Assembly (NCBI GenBank): GCA_019054805.1
Contig: JAHQIY010000001.1
Coordinates: 8,260,501-8,324,500, forward strand
Length of the DNA stretch: 64,000 nucleotides
Direction of reading: 5' to 3'
DNA from: Brachionus manjavacas
Lineage: Eukaryota > Rotifera > Eurotatoria > Ploima > Brachionidae
In this document: positions 42,498-53,361 of the stretch, in pieces
Position numbering within the stretch: the first letter of the stretch is position 1
Layout of the letters: every line of letters begins with the position of its first letter
Program-made: the position numbers and the translations under genes
Notes under the pieces: generated by a model
Databases searched by the model: none
The model's input: only the letters and a program-made list of their open reading frames with translations
What the model was told of the DNA's origin: nothing

Positions 42498-43646
42498 AAT
42501 ATCAATAATTTGTTCGATTTTTCGATGGAATAATTTAAGAGTTTTGCATCATATTCTAAATAACTCCTCATCTTTTGAAAAAAGAACTGAACTCGCAGCT
42601 CTATCTAATGGTTTTAATTTATAAATTTGATTTAAAATGAAATTTTAATAAAAATTTTCCTTAGATTGAATTTATCTATTTTTTTATTGATATTTTTCCT
42701 AGAATTAATAATATATATAGTTAAGAATTATATAATTGAAATAATTAATAAGATTTTTTCTAAAGGGAATTGTAAAAATATGGAGATAATATCGCTTATG
42801 TAATTTCAAAAAGCTATTTTCATTTTGAATTCAAAAATAAATAAACTTATAGATTTAATTTACAATCATTAGGATAAAAATCATTAGCAAAAAGGTTCTC
42901 CGAAGATCAAGCTATATATTTTTTTTGTTATTTAAAAGATCGATTAAAATGAGAAATAAGCAATTTAATATTTTTTTTGATTTGAAAGATGTTTAAAAAG
43001 AATAAATTTCCTTTAAATCTTAAAAAAAGCGGCATTCATTTTTAAAAAAATTAAAAACAATGCAATTGAAACATTACTTGATAATTTTAAGGCCTTTAAT
43101 TTTCCTCACCGCTAATGCTAACAAATTTTTTACGCTAATTTTTAATAAAAACTCCGCTATTAAAAAAAATCATCTAAATTTGAAGCGGGTGCAAAATTTT
43201 CAAGGTAAATTAACAGGCTAGAGCCCTTGTCATAAAAGACATATAAACACTTCTTTAATTTGATTTTAAAATCTTTAAAAAAAAATTAAAAAATCTTGAA
43301 TTTAAAATCATTTAAAAAATTGAAACATTGAAATATTTATGTTAAATTTTTTCAATTTTTTTACAAAATTTGTGAATATCATTCGTATTTAGATTATAGG
43401 GTATTTAGAAATCATTGTGTAATAGTTATCAGTAATCAGACTTATTTTTGAGCCTCAAATCTGAAGAATATTAACTTTGAAAGGCATTTGTTTTTAATTA
43501 TTTTAATCAGGGTTTAAACTAATATGAATTGATGAATGATTATAAGTCACACTTGTTGACAAAATTCGACTTAATACAAGTTTTCAAGTAAAAGAAACAG
43601 ATTAATCAAAAAAAAATTAACTTTTATTCACTTTATTGTAAAAATA
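42498..43646. other. Intergenic between convergent FUOM and DDX24
   Basis: Shared 3' region, A/T-rich. Contains copy 2 of the short dispersed repeat (43201-43230). Otherwise nothing recognised. Confidence 0.4.
43201..43230 (+). repeat. Short dispersed repeat, copy 2
   Basis: CAAGGTAAATTAACAGGCTAG, related to 7051-7080. Confidence 0.5.
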
Positions 43647-46600
43647 TTAATTTTTGATTTTTTTTTTAAATTTGTCCTTGAATTCATTGAGAGCATCTTT
43701 CTTTGAATCTTAAAAAAAAATTACTACTCAAAAGAAAATAAAAAAATTAATTAAACTCACTGTTCATTTTTAATATCTCATTGACATTTTTAGGCTCAAG
43801 ATATTTTTTGCTCATAAATTTAGGAAACATCATTTGCTTAAGATTTTTATCGAGTTCTTGCTTCAATTGGCTCAGTTTGATTTTATTTTTATTCACTTTT
43901 TGATCATCAACTTGAGTTTCTTTCATAATTTCATCATCTAATTCAATGTCCATCATCTTGGCATTTTTTACATACCAATTCGAATCGCTTTTTTCTTTAT
44001 TCAACTGATGTTGCAGCTCGTCTATTTTCCTAGCCAAATTTACCCTAGTCTTACATGACTCATAGTAATCAATATCGATCGGATAGTCCTTAATTTCCTT
44101 ATCTTTTTTGAAGGTTTTGACAATTTTTCTGTAAAGATTTATCTCATCAGGTGAAATTAGCATGACACTTAGACCCTCGTGAGTCGATCTGGCGGTACGT
44201 CCACTACGATGAACATATATTTCAGCAGACCTTGGACATTGGTAGTGAATAACATGATGAACGCCTGGAATATCAAGACCTCTAGATGCAACATCGGATG
44301 CAATCATAAACGAATTCTCAGTTGCTTTTAAAAATTAAGTAAAATTAATTAGTATTTTTTTGGATTAAATATTTATACAAATAAATAAAAAAAAATTTAA
44401 ATTTTTTTAATCCATAATTTTATTTTTTACAATTTTTTAGTCATTGTGAATTTTTATACAAATCTTCTATAAATTACAAAAATTTAATTCTTAATCGTTT
44501 ATTAAATTTAGTTGTAAACGAATATGCTCTATTCGATTTTAAAATTTATAATTGAGGATTTAAATCTATACCTAGCTAATGCAATTTTAAATTAATTAAT
44601 AATTTTTTACATAATTTAAATTATACTGTTGGATGTGCAAATTAAAAAAAACTTAAATACAATTTTATATTTTTATAAAATTATTCATTAATTTAAAAAA
44701 GAACTTATTACTATTACTAACAAATTACTATTTGTAATTGGTAATTATTGGTAAGTGAAATCAGGTACGTTCAAAGAAATAATCATATTTTGAGGGGTCA
44801 TGCAAAGATGGTTACAAGAGAACTTATTAAAAATAGTCCATCACGGTTCAACTTTATCACAAACAGGGTTGTAAACTACTGGAACCGTTTACCAAAAAAT
44901 GTTGTTGAAGCAAATTCGTTAGATTCCCTCAAAGCAAGAGTTAATGAATGGTTTATGGTACAGAAACTGCCACAGTCACGGTCTGATTGCAAAAAACTGC
45001 CACAGTCATTTGGCATAACTCGACTTGCTCGAGTCGCAGTTATTTTTACTACTTCAACTACCACTACTAATCTAATTGAATTTGACTTTTTACCTAATTA
45101 AGACTTAAAATTAGATTTTATTAAATTTAACTTGTATTTCTAAATTAATATTGATAAAAAAAATCAATATATTAGAATTTTTTTTAACTTAACGTTTATA
45201 TGAAACATTGTTTGTTTCACCGTTAAACCCCTACAAACAAAATAAATACTCCAAATTTCATAATTAAATTAAGAATTTAAAGTTTATGTTGAAAAATTAC
45301 GAAAATTCACAATACCATTCTATTCTTAAATTAAATCTTTTAAGTTGAAAAAATTACTTGAAGTCTCATAAATTTTCTGAAATAATAAAATTTTTTAAAA
45401 TTTAAAAATAATTTTTTTTTAATCTAATAATAATACCAAATTTATTATACTTTATCCGTTCGGAACTTTTATCAGACTTCGAGGTCTTTTTCAAGTCTAA
45501 GTAATGACTGTTTCTTAAATAATTGTCTGTAAAATTATTGTTTTATTCTTTAATATATTAAACAATTAAATTAATTAGTTAAATTTCAAAAAGTTTACGA
45601 TCAATACTATCGATCTTTAAAAAAAGGAATAGTGATGTTAAGTACAGTTAAGCAGGAGAAATTTTGAAGAATCATTAACAATTTTATTTTGTAGATAAAA
45701 TTGCTAAATTTCTAAGTTGTTTAAATTGAAAAAATTATGAAACCTTAACTCTAATCTTTGTAGACTAACTTTTTTTTAATAATTTTTTTTTATAGACGAA
45801 AATTCAAAGTTTTGACTAGAGCTTGTTTTAGGTTTTACAAATTTGTTTTCATCTAAGACTACTCTTACTTTATTTATTTTTTGAATAAATTTTAAAATTA
45901 TAGAGCAGAATTCTTCATTCTCCAATGCGCTAAAGCTTTCCATAAAAAAATTGTTTTTTGTACTGTTTAGAATATTTCTTAAAATTTTTTCATGGAGTCA
46001 TGCAAAAAAAATTTACCATTAAATTTTTCTAAATTTTTCAAGCGCTGTTTTTGGTCCATGCTAGCGTGCAGCTGTAGTGGATTTTTTTTCATTAGCCGGA
46101 ACAAGTTGGTCAAACGTCTAACGCATTCAATGCTATTAGCAAACACCAATGTTCTGCCTTGATATTTACACGCAAAATAGTAAAGATAAATATCTTTTTC
46201 TTTTAGTTGACAGAATATTTTCGACTCGAATAAATTTTCAGCAGTGACTTGTTGTGTAGTTAAGTCAAAAAATTTTGGTTGTTTGGTCATCTGAATTTTT
46301 TCAACTAGTGAATTAAGCTTAGCCCGTTCCTCGCGCTTTATCTGAGCTTCGCTCTTTTCTTTTTTTTCTCTCCCAACATCAAAGTCTCCCTCGTATTTGG
46401 TAACCAGTGTTGCGGAAAAAAGAAAATTTTGTCTCTTGGCCTTGAATTTTTCATCTCTATTAGCCAAACTAAGAATTTTTTCCACCTCGGAAAAGTGTCC
46501 TTTTTCGATCATTCTATCAGCCTCATCTATAACTAGATACCTGATGCGTAATATGTTGTTCAAAAATTCATGGCCATCCTCGATCATTTGCATTAGGCGA

Positions 46601-47574
46601 CCTGGTGTGGCCACCACAATTTCGGGATTTTTGGACAGAAGTCTTTCCTGTTTCAGCTGAGAAATACCTCCGACTACACATGCTATTTTTATGTCTTTGT
46701 ATCTGCAACAAACTTGTAAATGATCTTTTATTTGAATAGCCAGCTCGCGAGTTGGGGTCAAAATTAGAGCTTGTGGTGCTGGAGAGTCATTTTTTTCGAA
46801 AGACTGTGAGTTTGCTGAGTCAATTAATTGAGCTAATATTGGCAAACCAAATGCTAGAGTTTTTCCACTTCCCTAGATTTTAAGTTTAAAATTTTGAATT
46901 TTTTTATTGAATTTTTAGAATACTGTCTGAGCTGTTCCGATAATGTTGGACCTATTTTTGATGGCCTCGGGAATGACAATTTTTTGAATGGGCATTGGAG
47001 TGTAGAATCCTTTTTCATAAAGACCTACCAGTAATTCTTTTGGTAGCATTAATTCAAACCAAGCACTCATTTCTTTTTATTTTAAAGTTTTATTTTTTTA
47101 AATAATTAAATTTATTGATTTACTCTGATCGAATTCTTTTTCATTAAATTCGCTGATTTTATCATCGCCTGCTTTGAAAATATTTAGTCGGGATGTTGAA
47201 TTTGATTTTTGAGATTTTGATTTTTTCGCCGAAGACTTTTTCTTGTTTATTTTTAATTTTTTTCCTTTTTCTTTTGAATCAGCATTATCTGTAAAGTGGT
47301 CCGATACTTTAATTTTTTTTTTGGATATTTTTTTCGGCTTTTTGGTCTGGTCTTCTTCACTTTTTACCAAAAATTTGGGTTTTTTTACTACAACGTTTTC
47401 ATTTTTATCCGAACTTTTCCGCTTCTTTTTTCTCAACTAAAAATTTCAAATGGATCTTTTATTCAATAAAAAGAATATCTAGTTACATACCGATTTTTCA
47501 TCAATTATCGAGTAGTCCGTAATCTCTTCAAAGCTGATGAGACCTTTTCCTTCTAACAAAGGTGATATCTTCAT
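43647..47574 (-). CDS. DDX24: DEAD-box RNA helicase DDX24 (yeast Mak5 type), six exons
   Basis: Exons 47574..47491, 47436..47124, 47072..46924, 46872..46017, 44324..43761, 43708..43647; phases agree; 675 residues. The nucleolar family acts in large-ribosomal-subunit assembly. A Lys-rich N-terminus (KKKRKSSDK, KISKKKIKV) precedes the Q-motif region (SAWFELMLP, YTPMPIQ). Motifs: I AQTGSGKT (180-187), Ia PTRELA, DEAD (298-301) in the DDX24-typical DEADRMIEKGHF, SAT (334-336), ASRGLD and VI HRSGRTAR (506-513). Between SAT and LVFANS is the family-specific insert with QMTKQPKFFDLT. Introns are 51-54 nt, except intron 4 (46016..44325, 1,692 nt), which splits the second RecA domain and holds a LINE relic on the opposite strand. 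The last intron has a strong GTGAGT donor. DDX24 diverges from IF1. Confidence 0.96.
44748..45101 (+). mobile_element. LINE ORF2 C-terminal relic in DDX24 intron
   Basis: The open frame includes LRGHAKMVTRELIKNSPSRF, then NFITNRVVNYWNRLPKNVVE and LDSLKARVNEW, the classic end of CR1/Jockey-like LINE ORF2 (FFTNRVVNLWNSLP..VV.A.S...FK). It is antisense to the host gene. It would follow directly on the segment seen at 18080-18365, so both may come from one family. Confidence 0.88.
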
Positions 47575-47938
47575 ATCTATAATTTAAATTTTCAAAAATT
47601 AGAATAATTTCCATGTGCAGATTTTTTATTTAAATTCATAAAATATCATTAAGTGAATGTACATGGCATGCGTTGATTTAGTCAAATTTTAATTTATTCG
47701 AATTATTTAAATAGAATTTTTTTTGCATTTTCGCAGTTTAAGCAAGATAAAAATATATCTTTATTTGCAACAAAAATGGTTAAATTAAGAACCTAATTTT
47801 TCTCTTAAATTTTAGCAGCTAAATATAAAAAATTATTTTTTTTCAAAGCGTCATTCAGCTTATACCAAAATTAAACGCTGTTTATGATGGTTTATAAAAA
47901 TATTTAAACTTAATTTTATTTTAGAAATATCAATAAAA

Positions 47939-48451
47939 ATGAGTCTTTGCAAAATTAACAGCCTGCGTCTAGTAGCACTTAGATCTTTCTCAATAAGGTG
48001 GGCACTTCTTAGAATTTTTTTAAAAACTTCATACTAATTTTTCAAAATAAAGAGGACCTTTGGCCGGTCATGGTGACATTGGTAGTGGTGCTGGAAGAGT
48101 ATTGTTCATTTTCAAAAATTTAATAAAAAATGCTATAAAATAATTAAGGGTGGCGGTACTGGCGGATCAATTCGTGAAGCTGGTGGAAAATTTGGTGAGC
48201 GTGAAGCCGCTTTTGAAAATGCTTATTTCAAAAAACTTGAAGCCGAGCAATTAGAATCATTGAGAAAAAGGCATGATGAGGAAATTAAGCATCACGAAAT
48301 GGAAATACAAAGACATTTGGTAAATTAAAATTCAATTTTAAAAAGATTTTTATGGTTTAATGAAAAATTTTAGGATGCTATTAAGAGACATCGTGAACAC
48401 CAAGATGAAATACACAAGGTCAATAATAAGAGAGAAAAAAAAGATGATTAA
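47939..48451 (+). CDS. ATP5IF1: Mitochondrial ATP synthase inhibitor IF1
   Basis: Exons 47939..47997, 48053..48098, 48149..48319, 48374..48451; introns 55, 50 and 54 nt; 117 residues (human 106). A basic presequence ([19 protein letters not shown]) targets the matrix. Then come the Gly-rich linker ([15 protein letters not shown]), the inhibitory core [20 protein letters not shown] and a long helix ([20 protein letters not shown]) that makes the antiparallel dimer in other animals. IF1 blocks ATP hydrolysis by F1 when the matrix acidifies; the His-rich part of the helix ([15 protein letters not shown]) fits the known pH sensing. It starts 364 bp from the DDX24 start, divergently. Confidence 0.96.
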
Positions 48452-49149
48452 ATGTCCGAATTTAAATATTTGAAAAATGTTTAACTCATAATTTTGAAAA
48501 CTTAGTCGACCTTGAATAAATATTTTAGAATCGGAATCATTTATTTTACATGTAAACAAATATAGTTTTTTGAATTATCAAAAAATTACGTAGCTTTTTC
48601 TCAATTTAATTTCAATTTGAAGGAAATAAATGAAAAAAAGAAAATGAATTAACAAGCCTTAATCTTAAAATACCATTAAATTTTTTTTAATATAAATTTA
48701 AATTTTTTTCGACTTGATTTTAGAAAATTAATTTATTAATTGATAAATTTATTAATTAATTTATATAATTTCAAAGTATGAATTTATGTGAGTCAATTAA
48801 GTTCACCATTTTCTAAGGACAGGAAAATCAAAATAGTCCTCGGGTTTAAAATCTGCTTTATTTGGTGCTCAAATAATGGTCTATTTGTTAAAGCAGGATC
48901 TAAAATTCTTAAAATTAAACTTTCGAATGAATCTAATTGTTAAGAAAAAAAACGTTTCCAAATTATTAGTTTCCAATTAAATTAAATTAATAAACGGATA
49001 CAAAAATCCTTCCCATCTTTTGTGAATGTTAAAAAATAGTGTTTTTTGTGAAAATAATTTTTAATCTTTATTTTAAAACATGTTTGGAATAAATAATTTT
49101 TTTTAGTTTTATTTAATCTGATATTAAATTGTTCTAAAGCTTGAAATTT
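48452..49149. other. Intergenic between convergent IF1 and pirin
   Basis: Shared 3' flank, A/T-rich. Nothing recognised. Confidence 0.45.
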
Positions 49150-50094
49150 TCACTTTGCCATACTGCGTTCTATTCCTTCGGATCTCCACTTGGGAGCCTG
49201 TTCAAAGCCATTTTTACCCTGTCTATAATCTTCAAAAGTTTGATCAATTTCCTCTTGAGTATTCATAACAAATGGTCCATGCTGAACCACCGGCTCATTT
49301 AATGGTTTACCTGCTATCAAAAGGAAGTGCAGTTGTTGATTTTCTTCATTTTTAAAGTGGACCGAATCACCGAGACCTAAAACCAATGTATGATGAGCTT
49401 CAGCTTTTACAAGTTTATTGACAGATCCGAAAATTCCTGAACCATTAAGAACAAAAATAAAAGCGTTCCAGTCACTTGGTACTGCTTGAGTGAATGATGA
49501 GCCTTTTTCCAGCTTAAAGTCGAGATACATAGTTGGTGTCCGTGTGTAAATAGGTGATTTGATACCCATGCTTTCTCCAGCAATCACTTTTACATAAACT
49601 CCATTTTCTGATTTTTTTGGAATTTCAGAATCCTTTAATTCTTGATAGCTAGGTTGGACCATTTTATATTCCTTTGCCAAATTAATCCATAGCTGAAGAC
49701 CATGACTTGGCTCTTTGCCTATTGGCATCTCACAATGAACAATGCCTCTTCCAGCAGTCATCCATTGAAGATCACCCGGCTCGATGGTTCCTTTATGGCC
49801 ACAAAAATCCTCATGAATAAATTTTCCCGACAATAGATAAGTAACAGTCTCGAAGCCTCGATGAGGGTGGTCTGGAAAACCAGCTGGTTCTTTTGAATTG
49901 AACTCATCTAGCATCAAAAATGGATCTAAATTTCTGAGCTAAATTTTTGTAAAACAAACATTTTTTAGATAATTTAAAATATTTTAACACATTTTCTTAC
50001 TAACCTGACTTGTTCCTATGCTTCGCCTAACTTTAGCTCCAGCACCTTCACTTTGCTCGATATTTTTTATAATTTTTACCAAATTTCGACTCAT
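49150..50094 (-). CDS. PIR: Pirin, cupin-fold iron protein
   Basis: Exons 50094..50005 and 49938..49150, intron 66 nt; 292 residues (human 290). Pirin is a nuclear non-heme iron protein reported as a transcriptional cofactor; some family members have quercetinase activity. The first cupin domain carries the metal ligands: His54 and His56 in FPDHPHRGFETVTYL, His98 and Glu100 in GRGIVHCEMP. The second cupin half is conserved (GIKSPIYTRTPTMYLDFKLE, HHTLVLGLGDSV) and the end has PVVQHGPFVMNTQEEI. It starts divergently from the Morgue homologue, 590 bp away. Confidence 0.97.
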
Positions 50095-50684
50095 TTTAGT
50101 AATATATGCTTTTAGCTTTTAGTTTATTTATAAAAATTTTTCGTAATTTTTTAAAAATAAAAATTAGCTCATGTGAATTTTATACTGAATTAAAAAATTT
50201 TTGCTTCATCATTTTAGCAGAAAATTTTGCTAATTCATTATGTCATCTAAAAAAATCCTTACAGTTAATGAGGTTACAATTTTTCTCATTTCTTGAAATG
50301 ATTTTTAAAAAAATTGTATAATCATTCAACTAAGATAATCTAGAAAGTTAATCAAAACACAAATTTTTTAATTGGAAATAAAAAATTCAAAAAATAAAAA
50401 TAAAAAGTCAATATAATTGCTTCCTTTAAAAATAAATTTGCATGACGATCAACTTTATCCGAGAAAATGACATATTTTGGTTATCTTTGAAATTGCAAAA
50501 ATATAAAACTAATTCAGTTTAGTCATAAATTATGATCATATAAAATATTTTAATTTTGAAATTTTTTTGATTAGGGGCATTTCTCTAAAGTATCATTTTT
50601 GCTTAATAGTTAATCAAGTATTCAAATGAAAACTACATTATTTTATTAGTTTACTTTCAATTTTTTTTATCTAAAAACGAGAAA

Positions 50685-52410
50685 ATGCTAAATCTTGAAG
50701 AAAAAGTAATTAGATTATTTTTTTTTCAATTTTTAATTAACCTATTGATTTAGTGTAAAAAATGTAGATTTTGTGAAAATTTTTATGGACCCTGTTTCGA
50801 CGAACCAATCTGTATCACATGTCATTTATTTATTTTTCCGAATATCCTCGAAGACATTGAGCCGAGTTTAAATAAAATGTCAAACAGCTTTAAAAAAAAT
50901 TCATCATATATATCCAAATTTAATGGATCGGCTAATTTTTGTAATTTTAATTGCAAAACCCCTTCTTCTCTTCAGGACATTACACTAAAATTCACCAGAA
51001 GCTTGGAAGTAAGCTTTAAAAGAATCATTTAAATTTGTTTTTTAATTTTATTTGAACTAAATAAAAAATTATTCATCGAATTTTTAATCAATTAATTTTA
51101 ATCAGAAATTAGATTCAAATGATTCTGGGAATGAAGATATTGATGATTCACAGCAGACTAATGCCACAAACAGATCGAAAATAACAGCCAGTGATTTAAA
51201 CCCAACTTTTCATAGAAATTTAAATTTAAACTGTAAATTTGATAAATGCGAAAAATTGAATAATTTGGATGACAATTCAAATAAAATTCAAAATCTCGAT
51301 AACCAGTCTAGTCATGAATCTATAAATTTGATTGAAAAATTGCCAAATGAAGGTTTAAATATTTTTATTTTTTCAATTCAATGTTGTTTAGCTTTATTAA
51401 AAGTTTTGCTCAAAATTTTCATTAATCTGGACGATTTGTCGCTTTGGTCGGTTAGTCAAGTGTGCAAAAGATGGTTTTTATTGATTAGAGAGGAAATCAA
51501 TGACGAAAAATGGCGCTACTTTATAAGTGAGAGGTGGATTTACTGTAAACCTCAAATTAATATAGATTTCTATCAAGAGCTCTATTCTCAATTGTAAGCT
51601 TTTTCTTAATTAATTTGTAAACAAATCTTAAAATAAAATTTTAGAGTTAAATCTTCTAATTGCTTTTACTGTCTTCAACAAATACAGAATCGAGTAATAA
51701 GATCTTAACGAAAATTATATAGATTCTGAAAATAACAATTTTCTTTAAAAGCCTAAAATCGAATTAAGTAATGAATTTAAGAGGTCTTGGCGGCATAGAC
51801 GTTTGTTGTTGGAGCTGAAATCTTTACAGCAGGACCCACCTGATGGAATAAATGCAAAGCCTCTAGATTCTTCATGCTATTTTTGGCAAGGTTAGTTATT
51901 TAAGTTGAAACTTAAAAATAGATATCTATGATCATTTTTGCTACAGCAGCAATTACTGGACCGGTCGGATCACCCTACGAGGGCGGAATTTTTTATCTTT
52001 ATCTTCAAATACCTCAAAGTTACCCACTGAATCCACCGGTAAATGAGCAGCATTTTATTTCAACAAAAATATTTTATAACTTATTTAATTAGCTGGTTCG
52101 ATTTATTACAAGAATATTCCATCCGAATATTTCGAGACATGGTGATATCGGCTTAGACAGCATACATGAAAATTGGTCTTTGGCTCTAACAATTTCAAAA
52201 ATTTTAATTTCAATTCAAAGTTTACTCACAGATCCATATACACACGTGTGTATGGAGCGAGACATCGGTGAGCTGTACAAAAAAAAAAGAGACTTATTTG
52301 ACAAATATGCTCGAATATTCACTTGGAAATATGCTATGAATGACTATTTATGCTTTAATAATGATTTAAATATAATAAACGATTTAAGCTTATATGTTAA
52401 AAATGAGTAA
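50685..52410 (+). CDS. morgue: Morgue-like protein: Cys-rich finger + F-box + E2 variant with Gly for the catalytic Cys
   Basis: Exons 50685..50705, 50754..51008, 51106..51352, 51404..51593, 51645..51693, 51752..51890, 51947..52038, 52093..52410; phases agree; 436 residues. The N-terminal Cys-rich finger CKKCRFCENFYGPC / CITCH starts at residue 8. The F-box starts near 171 (LPNEVLLKIF, LDDLSLWSVSQVCKRW). I removed an in-frame 51-nt intron (51353-51403) because that restores the canonical F-box. The C-terminal UBC fold (about 265-420) has FWQAAITGP, SPYEGGIFYL and HPN (341-343), but where active E2s have ICLD this has IGLD: Gly351 replaces the thioester Cys. This domain order and Gly substitution are those of Drosophila Morgue, which promotes DIAP1 turnover in cell death. 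An SCF-linked, non-catalytic E2-like role is inferred. Confidence 0.9.
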
Positions 52411-53124
52411 TTTAAATGCATATTTAGTTTAAAAACTACCGAAATCAGTGACTTGTAAATGATTCTTTAATTGTCGATTGCTCTAAAAATGCATAATTTA
52501 AAAATTTATTTCATTAAGGACTTATTTTAAAAAAAAGTGGTTGTTATAATTTTTTAATCTAATTATTTTGTAGAATAAAATAATCTTAAAACAAAAAAAT
52601 TTTAAATTTAAATTGGAAATTTAAATTTTTGGAAAACAATTTATTCTGGAGCACTTTCAATCCAACCAATTAATTAAACAGACAAAAACTTCTTCTTCTT
52701 TTTGCGTTACAACATCGAGCTTTGGAGAGAATGCTGTTCTTCTCTTACAAAATTATGACATTTGATAACTCGCCAACACAACTCAAAAAAGATCTAGTAT
52801 TGAATGAATCAAGAAAGATTGAATACAACTAGAAGAATAGAAATGATTTTATGGGACCAAGTTCCAAAAGAGTGATGAGAATGCATTTGGACACGTGTAT
52901 TCAAAACTAGCTATCAAGCTCATTATTAACAGATTAGTCCTAATGTATTTGTCCTAATGACATTAAATTTTTAACAATATCAATCTAGTTTACGGAGAAT
53001 AATTAAATTTTTTGATAAATTAAATTTAAATTTAAAAATTTTTAAAGCAAAATCGTTTAATAATTTTATGTTTTATTTTCAATTTTATTTTTACTGAATA
53101 ATTGGAGAGTAAATCAAATTAGGC

Positions 53125-53155
53125 AAGGACACTAGCTTGTTGATTAACCTTGAAT
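53125..53155 (-). repeat. Short dispersed repeat, copy 3
   Basis: On the minus strand: TTCAAGGTTAATCAACAAGC then TAGTGTCC. Same family as 7051-7080. Confidence 0.55.
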
Positions 53156-53341
53156 TTGAACCTAAAAAAAAAAATTCAAAATTTGTGAAAAAGCTTATTT
53201 AAGAAAGATCGACAAAAATATTTAACCATTTTCTTTTATGAATCATTATTTCATTCAGATCAAAGAAAAAATCATGCTTAACTAAAATATTTTAGAAAAA
53301 ACTAAAATATTTTAGGTTTAAAAGAAGGAATTTTTTGAATT

Positions 53342-53361
53342 ATGTGACCACTTGGTCACAT
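53342..53361. repeat. Perfect 20-bp palindrome
   Basis: ATGTGACCACTTGGTCACAT with a 2-nt centre. Unusually GC-containing for this region. Could be a protein-binding site or a transposon end. Confidence 0.6.
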
